From Vitreoscilla filiformis (GTDB lineage Bacteria > Pseudomonadota > Gammaproteobacteria > Burkholderiales > Burkholderiaceae_C): a stretch of 64,000 nucleotides of DNA. The stretch covers positions 558,001 to 622,000 of the forward strand of contig NZ_CP022423.1 of the NCBI RefSeq assembly GCF_002222655.1, given 5' to 3'. Of this stretch, positions 47,532 through 53,392 are shown piece after piece; the first letter of the stretch is position 1; the number at the start of each line of letters is the position of its first letter. The position numbers were made by a program, and so were the translations under genes. Under the pieces are notes generated by a model. The model did no database searches. It saw only the letters and a list, made by a program, of their open reading frames with translations, and was not told where the DNA came from.

Positions 47532-48122
47532 ATGGCTGACACCCTCACCGCGCCCAAGGCTGGGCGTGTAACGCTGCGCCGTTCTGCGCAAACCTCCCCC
47601 CGTTCGATCCGCCCCGCGCCTGAATACGCCCGGGCTTTCATGCTTCGGCTGGCCCGCCGCCTGGCTGACCGCGCCAGCGTCAAGCGCGCCCACCGCGCCG
47701 AAGACAGCGCCCAACGTGTGGCGCGTTTGGCCCCTGCCGCGTGCTGGCTGGAAGACTTCCTGTCTACCCCCACCCCCACCCCCAGCCCTTGGCACAGCAC
47801 ACGGGACGATGGTTCCTTGTATCAAGCCACCCAGGCCCTGCGCGCTGGCGATGCTTGCCAAGCCGTCAAGATGCTGAAGGAGGCCGCAGAGCAACTGCGC
47901 GCACCGCTTGCACCGCTCCACAAGACCGAGCGCCAGCAGCTTGCCCACGCCATCCGCACCACGCGCCTGATGATGGCCAACCCTGACCGCATCCCGAGCT
48001 TGCCGGTGCTGGACTTGGACGCCTTGCTGTCTGACTTCCAGCCCGAGCACCTTTCGGGCTTTGAGCCTGAGCCCCAGACCAGCGCCAGCACTGGCGCCGA
48101 AGTGTGGGGGGTGGCGGCATGA
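47532..48122 (+). CDS. Hypothetical first gene of the right operon, basic N-terminus
   Basis: 196 residues from ATG 47532 (MADTLTAPKAGRVTLRR), placed right after the C4-like leader where P4-like elements have their first lytic gene. The N-terminal half is strongly basic (RLARRLADRASVKRAHR), the C-terminal half helical and more acidic (QATQALRAGDACQAVKMLKE). No recognised domain. The longer open frame upstream runs through the leader and is not used. It overlaps the next gene by 4 bases. Confidence 0.65.
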   Translation: MADTLTAPKAGRVTLRRSAQTSPRSIRPAPEYARAFMLRLARRLADRASVKRAHRAEDSAQRVARLAPAACWLEDFLSTPTPTPSPWHSTRDDGSLYQATQALRAGDACQAVKMLKEAAEQLRAPLAPLHKTERQQLAHAIRTTRLMMANPDRIPSLPVLDLDALLSDFQPEHLSGFEPEPQTSASTGAEVWGVAA

Positions 48123-48346
48123 AAGAACTGATCATCCGCCCGTGGGCTGCTTTGGCTGTGTTGGCCGGGGGGGTGCTGACCGTCTGCCTGACGGGTTTGG
48201 GCTGGGGCTGGCTGGCGCTGGTGGGCGCCGTGGCTTGGGTTGTGGGCACTGCCGTGGTTGAAGTCATTGATGACTCACGCCAGCCAGTAGGCGCCAAGGT
48301 TCGCGGGTATCGCGCCCGCCAGCAAAAAGCCAACGCGAAGGGCTGA
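48119..48346 (+). CDS. Small membrane protein, 75 residues
   Basis: Two adjacent hydrophobic segments (about 9-28 WAALAVLAGGVLTVCLTG and 28-48 GWGWLALVGAVAWVVGTAVV) are followed by a basic cytoplasmic-type tail (KVRGYRARQQKANAKG). No known family. Overlap with the preceding stop (ATGA) supports real, coupled translation. Confidence 0.65.
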   Translation: MKELIIRPWAALAVLAGGVLTVCLTGLGWGWLALVGAVAWVVGTAVVEVIDDSRQPVGAKVRGYRARQQKANAKG

Positions 48347-48350
48347 ACCC

Positions 48351-48536
48351 ATGAACGACAAGAAGAAAACCGGCCCCAGCGCTGCCGGACAGGCGAAGCC
48401 TTGCCAGTTGCACCCCTTCATGGGTATGACCGAGAGCAACGACGCCCGGCAACCCTGCGACGCCACGTTGTGGAGCGTGCTGGCTGTGGTGGATCAAGCG
48501 CGAGGGGTCGAAGCCTTAGAGGGCTGTGCCCCATGA
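48351..48536 (+). CDS. Small hypothetical protein, 61 residues
   Basis: Starts MNDKKKTGPSAAGQ, 4 bases after the membrane-protein stop, and ends in a 4-base overlap with the next gene. Contains two cysteines without a motif. The operon fit is the main evidence that it is coding. Confidence 0.5.
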   Translation: MNDKKKTGPSAAGQAKPCQLHPFMGMTESNDARQPCDATLWSVLAVVDQARGVEALEGCAP

Positions 48537-49153
48537 GCCGTGAAGCAACTACGGCGGTGTGGGCGAACAGCCGCCAATCAGGTTCACGCCTGCTCATACT
48601 GCTGGCCCTAGCGGACTTTGCCGACGAGACCGGCATGGCGTGGGCACTCATGGAAACGCTGGCCAGCAAGTGCCGAATGACGGTCAGGAATGCGCGAATC
48701 TTGATTTCATCCTTGCGAGACGACCGGGAGCTGGAGGTGATCGAAGGCGAAGGCCCGCACGGGTGCAACGTCTTCAAGATCACCGTCATGAACGGGTCTG
48801 TTCCGATGGCTGGCGAACCCCCGCAGCCAGAGCCCGAAGCGTTGGCCCAAGCCCAAGCCCAAGCCCAAGCCCAAGCCCAAGCCCCAGCCCCAGCCCAAGC
48901 CCAAGCCCGCAGCGACGCACCCACGCCACCCCCAGCGCCAGCAGCCACCGAGACCGCGCCTGACACCTGGAAGCTGCCCATCCCTTGGGCCGCATGGTGC
49001 AAGGCCAACGCCCCGGCCCTGAGTGCCCAGGACGTGGCCCGCGACTTCATCCGCGCCCACGCCACCGCCCCGACCCTGGAAGCGTGGAAGCGCTTCTGCA
49101 AAGACACCGCCCGCCAGCGCAACAGCGCCCCCGTGCTGGCCGCCCAGCCTTGA
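48533..49153 (+). CDS. Winged-helix protein with Ala-Gln repeat linker
   Basis: 206 residues from ATG 48533. Residues 1-85 form a replication-protein-like winged helix (VWANSRQSGSRLLILLALAD, SKCRMTVRNARILISSLRDD, VFKITVMNG). A low-complexity linker follows (AQAQAQAQ, coded by a GCCCAA repeat at about 48846-48905), then a C-terminal helical domain (AWCKANAPALSAQDVARDF). The N-domain is clearly related to the next gene, so the two arose by duplication. Probably binds island DNA; target unknown. Confidence 0.75.
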   Translation: MSREATTAVWANSRQSGSRLLILLALADFADETGMAWALMETLASKCRMTVRNARILISSLRDDRELEVIEGEGPHGCNVFKITVMNGSVPMAGEPPQPEPEALAQAQAQAQAQAQAPAPAQAQARSDAPTPPPAPAATETAPDTWKLPIPWAAWCKANAPALSAQDVARDFIRAHATAPTLEAWKRFCKDTARQRNSAPVLAAQP

Positions 49154-49164
49154 GGAACTGCCCC

Positions 49165-49497
49165 ATGAACACCCCAGAAACCAACCGCCCCCGCGCTGCC
49201 GCTGCCGTTTGGGAGCACAGCCACCAAACCGGCGCCCGCCTGCTCATGCTGCTGGCCCTGGCTGACCAGGCAGACGACACCGGCACCGTGCGCGTCAGCC
49301 CGCAGACCCTGGACACCCTGGCCAAGAAGTGCCGCACGAACCCGACCCATGTGCAGGCGCTGCTGTTTGCTCTGGTGGCATCGGGAGAGCTGGCCGTGAC
49401 CTACCAAGGCGAAGGCCTCAGCGGTTTGGCGTGGGCGGTCTATCGAATCACCTTGATGGATGGCCCCGCCCCCAGCGCCAGCCCCCGCAAGCCTTGA
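49165..49497 (+). CDS. Winged-helix protein, paralogue of the preceding gene
   Basis: 110 residues, essentially the winged-helix domain alone: VWEHSHQTGARLLMLLALAD, LAKKCRTNPTHVQALLFALV, YRITLMDG. The first gene's equivalents match in position and spacing. It lacks the linker and C-terminal domain of its neighbour. Spacing of 11 bases upstream and 17 bases downstream places it in the same operon. Confidence 0.75.
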   Translation: MNTPETNRPRAAAAVWEHSHQTGARLLMLLALADQADDTGTVRVSPQTLDTLAKKCRTNPTHVQALLFALVASGELAVTYQGEGLSGLAWAVYRITLMDGPAPSASPRKP

Positions 49498-49514
49498 GCG
49501 AAGGAGAAAGCACC

Positions 49515-51059
49515 ATGCTTTTCAAGACATACGCCCCCGGCAGTGACGCCGATTTACCCCGCCCCATCTATGCCCTGCTGGGCGTGGTGGCGGGCGGGTT
49601 TGGGTTTTGGGCCTCGGTCATCACGCTGAGGTACTTCGAGCACGGCGCCCAAGCCCTGGAAGCCGACGAAGCCGCCCGCGCGCTGGCGCTGGCCGCTGCC
49701 TGGATGTTTGTAGCGTCCGAAATGGCCGGCTTCGGCATGGCCGCGTTCCTGCCCGTGCGCAAGATGTGGGCGCAGCGCTGGAAGCTGTTTTCGCTGGCCG
49801 GTGCCGTGCTGGTGTTGGAGGTTTGCACCATCGTGGTCGTGCAAATGTCGATCACCAAGGGGGCAGACATGAGCCAGCAAGCCGCCACCACCCGCGCCCA
49901 AGACCTGCGCGCCCAGATCGCCAAGATCGAAGCCAACGCCGCGCAGTTGCGCGCCAATGCCGAGAACCAGACCAAGCAAGCCGAGGCAGCGAAAAGCGCG
50001 TGGGCGCGGGTGCTGGCCGCTTCCGAGGCTGGCGCAGCGGCACGCGATGCGGCCCGGTTGGACGAAAGCACCGCCGCGCTGTATGCCGAGCTGGGCAAGA
50101 CCGAGAGCGACAAGCGCCCCACCATCATCGGAATGATCGGCGAAGGCTACGCCCTGGCCTACGTGGTGGCGCGTGGTGTGCTGGTGTCCGTGGCCGGGCT
50201 GGTGTTCTTCGGTGTGGCCGGTGCGATGTGGCGCGCCGTCTTCACCGGTGAAGCGCCCAGCATGGGCCGCAGCACGGGCAAGCGCTCCCCATGGTGGCAA
50301 CTGCTCAAGCCCAAGACCCGGGCCCAGGCCAGCGCACCCGCACAGCCTGAACAGCCGGCACAGCCTGAGCCGCAACCCCAGCCAGAACAGCAGCCAAAAC
50401 AGCAGCCAAAACAGCAGCCAAAACAGCCGGAAGAGCCGACGACGGAGGAGATGCTTTCACACATGCAAATCCCCATCCCCAAGCCATGCCCGGTGTGCCA
50501 AAGCACGCGAAGGGCCAACATTGAACACCGCGCGTTCAAGCTGTCTGACGGGAGTGCAAAGCACTTGATGAGCTTGGTTTGTGATGACTGTCGCCATAAC
50601 CCGGATTACGGCCATGACATCAGCCTGAAACCGCAAGACCTGCCAGATACAGAGCACGGCGCGCTACTGGAAGCCATTACCCGCTGGAACGCCAGCACCC
50701 CAGCGGCCCCAGCAGCGCCAGCAGCCCCGACACCAGCGCCAGCACAGCCCCTGCTCAAGCTGAACCCGCCCAAGACCAAGCGCACCATGCAGCGCCGCAC
50801 ATCGGCCAGCGTGGGCGCCAAGGTGGACACCGGCACCGGCCCCCTGGATGGCTACCGATACCGCCGTGTGCGTGCAGCGGTGAAGGCTGGCAAGCTGCGC
50901 CCCAGCATCCGCGCCATTCAAGCCGCAGAGGGTGGCAGTGCCGACACGGTGCGCGGCTACATCGCCGAAATGATCCGCGAGGGCGTCATCACCGAAACCC
51001 CGGACGGGCGTTCCTGGCAACTGCGCCCCACTGACGAACCCGTGAACCCCACTGCCTGA
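49515..51059 (+). CDS. Membrane protein fused to Lar-like zinc ribbon and winged helix
   Basis: 514 residues with an odd layout. Four hydrophobic segments (about 18-41, 56-80, 89-112, 214-245) surround a ~100-residue predicted coiled coil (RAQDLRAQIAKIEANAAQLR). A Gln/Pro repeat follows (QQPKQQPKQQPK). Residues ~324-390 form a zinc ribbon (CPVCQST, CDDCRHN, then AITRWN) that resembles Lar-type restriction-alleviation proteins. Residues ~445-505 look like a winged helix (SIRAIQAAEGGSADTVRGYI). I do not recognise the full combination. Starts at ATG 49515 with GGAG upstream; last gene of the operon. Confidence 0.75.
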   Translation: MLFKTYAPGSDADLPRPIYALLGVVAGGFGFWASVITLRYFEHGAQALEADEAARALALAAAWMFVASEMAGFGMAAFLPVRKMWAQRWKLFSLAGAVLVLEVCTIVVVQMSITKGADMSQQAATTRAQDLRAQIAKIEANAAQLRANAENQTKQAEAAKSAWARVLAASEAGAAARDAARLDESTAALYAELGKTESDKRPTIIGMIGEGYALAYVVARGVLVSVAGLVFFGVAGAMWRAVFTGEAPSMGRSTGKRSPWWQLLKPKTRAQASAPAQPEQPAQPEPQPQPEQQPKQQPKQQPKQPEEPTTEEMLSHMQIPIPKPCPVCQSTRRANIEHRAFKLSDGSAKHLMSLVCDDCRHNPDYGHDISLKPQDLPDTEHGALLEAITRWNASTPAAPAAPAAPTPAPAQPLLKLNPPKTKRTMQRRTSASVGAKVDTGTGPLDGYRYRRVRAAVKAGKLRPSIRAIQAAEGGSADTVRGYIAEMIREGVITETPDGRSWQLRPTDEPVNPTA

Positions 51060-51464
51060 CCCACCACTGACCCACCGCCCCAAGGGGCGGGCGAGGTATC
51101 CACACGCACATGCGGCATTCCAGTGGAACCGCCATGGATACCGACACCACGCCGCACCCAAAGAAGCGCCGGGACGTGGAAGGGCACACCCGGCGCAAAG
51201 CTCCCCCCATGAGGGGGACAGGGAGAAGCTCGCAGCGTACCTGCCGGGCAATCCAGAAGGGTGTGGCCCATCCTCACCCGTGGGGATGCACAGCGTGGGG
51301 TAACCCGATGGCGGCGCGTGGCACACACTGCGACAAGCTCAGACCGGCCCCGCGTCCATCAAAAGCCAACACCCTGCCGAACAGCCGCAAGGTATCCACA
51401 CGCGCACACTGCATCCCGGTGGATACCGCCCTGGATACCGACACCACGCCACACCCAAAGCACT

Positions 51465-51558
51465 GGTAACCACCCTGTAAACCACCCTGTAAACCACCCT
51501 GTAAACCACCCTGTAAACCACCCTGTAAACCACCCTGTAAACCCCCTTGTAAACCGAC
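51465..51558 (+). repeat. 12-bp tandem repeat GTAAACCACCCT
   Basis: Five perfect copies (51477-51536) flanked by diverged copies on both sides (GGTAACCACCCT at 51465, GTAAACCCCCTT at 51537, GTAAACCGAC at 51549). Units abut with no spacer. Iteron-like, but also compatible with simple slippage. Confidence 0.9.
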
Positions 51559-51774
51559 ACCACACCCGACGCTGCGACAAAGGCAAGCTGGTGCAAGTGG
51601 CACCCGCCGCCAACGAGCGGCGCGGCTGTTTGCGCTGTGGAAGGGGTCAAGGGGTTGTGTGTCGCTTGTAGCCGGGTGGAGCTTGAGCAAGCGCAGGGGC
51701 ACGGAAAGGGACGGGAAGACCGTCAGGCGACACACGGCCCCTTGATGCCTGGAACAGTGCCCAACGCTCCTGGC

Positions 51775-51822
51775 CCTTGCCGGGGGATGCAAGCCGAAGG
51801 CGTAAAGCATTCCCCGGCAAGG
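51775..51822. repeat. Long inverted repeat, 16-bp stem and 16-base loop
   Basis: CCTTGCCGGGGGATGC (51775-51790) is complementary to GCATTCCCCGGCAAGG (51807-51822) with a single G-T wobble. There is no T-run on either side, so a terminator role is unlikely. Possible single-strand origin, nick-site hairpin or protein site. Confidence 0.8.
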
Positions 51823-51909
51823 TGCCCAGCGGCAGGCGTGCATTTTTTAGGTCGGGTCGGTCAACTTCACCGGCCCAAACGGCACATTTTGAGGGGCAGC
51901 AAAAAGAAA

Positions 51910-51930
51910 CCGGGGAACAAATCGGGGAAC
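51910..51930 (+). repeat. Right-end copies of the CCGGGGAAC arm repeat
   Basis: CCGGGGAAC at 51910 and TCGGGGAAC at 51922, 12 bases apart and in the same orientation as the five copies before the integrase gene. Confidence 0.7.
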
Positions 51931-52005
51931 AACTGCGAAAAAACCAGAGATTATCAAATGAAAATCAACAAGTTACGCCTGTTTTTCGATGTCCTCCTTC
52001 AAATT

Positions 52006-52039
52006 AAAGCCCAAACAGCGCAAGTTGTTTGGGCTTTTT
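52006..52039. terminator. Terminator at the island/core junction
   Basis: Stem AAAGCCCAAACA (52006-52017) with TGTTTGGGCTTT (52026-52037) and a T-run on the plus strand. It lies 12 bases beyond the stop of the minus-strand YkgJ-like gene and may serve both directions. Confidence 0.85.
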
Positions 52040-52051
52040 CGTTGGATCTTA

Positions 52052-52453
52052 TCAGCTACGATCCCGCGCTTGGTAAGGGCAATAACCGGGGCGCGAACTG
52101 ACTTGCGGGTGCTTCCGGCACGTGTCTGGTCGCTGCGCGTACACAGTGCAGCGGCGAGTTTTGGCATCGAGCAAATGGCAATCTCCGCTGGAGCGCCGCG
52201 CCAACGTGAACAGCTCATGCCGAAAGTTGAAGTGCTCAATCACACCAGCTTTCGTCAAGCGTTTGGCGATCTGTTTGGGCGCTTCGTGCTCAGCCTCGAA
52301 GGGATCGACCAATCCCAAACGCACCAAATCAGGCAAACGAACGTCTGTTGGCATGGTGCAGCAGTGGGCCACGCAGGTGTCACACAGGCCATTACGGTAG
52401 CGTGTCCAGGATTCCAGCCGATCCACGTCGACGAGGTAGAGAACCGATTTCAT
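52052..52453 (-). CDS. YkgJ-type Cys-cluster protein (putative metal-chelating)
   Basis: 133 residues from ATG 52453 (MKSVLYLVDVDRLESW). The Cys pattern NGLCDTCVAHCC, then DCHLLDAKTRRCTVYAQRPDTCRKH, is the signature of the YkgJ/CxxCxxCC zinc- or iron-chelating family. Function is unknown. It is a core gene that marks the right edge of the island. The frame extends upstream to 52504 but the family start is at MKS. Confidence 0.88.
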   Translation of the reverse strand: MKSVLYLVDVDRLESWTRYRNGLCDTCVAHCCTMPTDVRLPDLVRLGLVDPFEAEHEAPKQIAKRLTKAGVIEHFNFRHELFTLARRSSGDCHLLDAKTRRCTVYAQRPDTCRKHPQVSSRPGYCPYQARDRS

Positions 52454-52530
52454 ACCACCCTTGATGCCTTTTGCCGCACTGACGCCACAAAGCAAAACGC
52501 CCACTGCAAGCAGCGGGCGTTTCTAAAACT

Positions 52531-52606
52531 TGGTGGCCTGGGGCGGAATCGAACCACCGACACGCGGATTTTCAATCCGCTGCTCTACCAACTGAGCTAC
52601 CAGGCC
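52531..52606 (-). tRNA. tRNA-Phe (anticodon GAA)
   Basis: 76 nt including encoded CCA, minus strand. Acceptor GGCCTGG/CCAGGCC, D-arm AGCTCAGTTGGTAGAGC, anticodon stem CGGAT/ATCCG with loop TGAAA giving GAA, T-arm GTCGGTGGTTCGATTCC. Only one tRNA-Phe anticodon exists in bacteria and this matches it. Confidence 0.97.
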
Positions 52607-52670
52607 GTCGATCAACTTGCGTGAATTGCTTGCTGAGCGAAGAATTCGATTCTAGCACAGCTTTTTTGAA

Positions 52671-53372
52671 TCACGCAAGCGGGTTGCGTTTCGTGCGCGA
52701 AAGATCAACCCCGAGTTGCTTGAGCTTGCGGTACAGGTGCGTGCGCTCTAACCCAGTCTTCTCCGCCACACGGGTCATGGAGCCGTTTTCTCGGGCCAGA
52801 TGGAACTCGAAGTAACTTTTCTCGAAAGCATCCCGCGCCTCACGCAGCGGTCGATCCAGATCAAAACTCTGCTCCGAGCGCAACCCCATCGGCTCCAGGG
52901 CTGTCGTCGTCCCGATCGCGGCTCCCGTAGCATGGGGCGTCTCAGAACCAAACGGCGGGGCCGGATGCGCCGGGCTCAACGGCGCAGCTCCCGATGCAGG
53001 ACGCACCGTCACACGGGTGAGCGATTGCTCAACCGCCCGCAGCAACTTTTGCAGCGTGATGGGCTTTTCCAAAAATGCCGTGGCGCCAAACTTGGTGGCC
53101 TCCACGGCGGTGTCGATCGTGCCGTGGCCGCTCATCATGATCACGGGCATGTCCAACTGCCCCGCCGATGCCCATTCTTTGAGCAAAGTCACCCCATCTT
53201 CGTCGGGCATCCAGATGTCCAGCAGCACCAAGTCAGGATGCATGCGCTCGCGCATGTACCGCGCCTGCGCTGCGTTCTCGGCCAGCTCGACCGTGTGCCC
53301 CTCATCGGACAGGATTTCGGACAGAAGGGCACGAATGCCCATTTCGTCATCGACAACAAGGATGGTGGCCAT
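52671..53372 (-). CDS. NtrX-like response regulator without AAA+ domain
   Basis: Partner of the NtrY-like kinase upstream. The 233 residues comprise a receiver domain (MATILVVDDEMGIRALL, phosphate-accepting Asp in LVLLDIWMPDEDG, Thr/Lys region FLEKPITLQKLL), an Ala/Pro-rich linker (about 125-180), and a Fis-type HTH (MTRVAEKTGLERTHLYRKLK). Classic NtrX has a central sigma-54 AAA+ module, which is missing here, so it should not activate sigma-54 promoters directly. Start ATG 53372 lies 20 bases after the kinase stop. Confidence 0.92.
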   Translation of the reverse strand: MATILVVDDEMGIRALLSEILSDEGHTVELAENAAQARYMRERMHPDLVLLDIWMPDEDGVTLLKEWASAGQLDMPVIMMSGHGTIDTAVEATKFGATAFLEKPITLQKLLRAVEQSLTRVTVRPASGAAPLSPAHPAPPFGSETPHATGAAIGTTTALEPMGLRSEQSFDLDRPLREARDAFEKSYFEFHLARENGSMTRVAEKTGLERTHLYRKLKQLGVDLSRTKRNPLA

Positions 53373-53392
53373 GCATGTCCACACCAACGCCC

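Larger units (their letters stand above)
35929..52000. mobile_element. Genomic island inserted at tRNA-Ser(CGA), about 16 kb
   Basis: The left end is the tRNA-Ser 3' portion followed by a P4-type integrase transcribed away from the tRNA. The right end lies between 51,840 and about 52,000, before the core YkgJ-like gene. Clusters of CCGGGGAAC repeats, likely integrase arm sites, lie inside both ends (36065-36117 and 51910-51930, same orientation). A partial copy of the tRNA 3' end (13 of 16 bases, 51985-52000) is the only attR candidate. Cargo: AlpA-like regulator, Toprim protein, DUF3987 protein, type ISP restriction-modification enzyme, C4-like leader and an operon of HTH and membrane proteins. 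No virion or conjugation genes seen. Confidence 0.85.
51060..52051. other. Repeat-rich gene-free right end of the island
   Basis: No convincing gene in about 1 kb. Contents: a ~70-bp imperfect direct repeat (51095-51163 and 51391-51460), an array of 12-bp repeats (51465-51558), a 16-bp-stem hairpin (51775-51790 with 51807-51822), two integrase-arm-like repeats (51910-51930), a partial tRNA-Ser 3' match (51985-52000) and a terminator (52006-52039). The layout would suit a replication or mobilisation origin beside the attachment site. Confidence 0.7.

Noticed and set aside
48846-48905. GCCCAA tandem repeat as a separate regulatory repeat
   Set aside because: It is in frame inside the winged-helix gene and encodes an Ala-Gln linker.
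51465-51558. 12-bp repeats as a CRISPR array or coding repeat
   Set aside because: Units are too short and spacer-free; the frames through them lack starts and family features.
52006-52039. Terminator hairpin as a second attachment site
   Set aside because: Its similarity to the tRNA-Ser terminator is limited to the GGGCTTTTT end common to many terminators.
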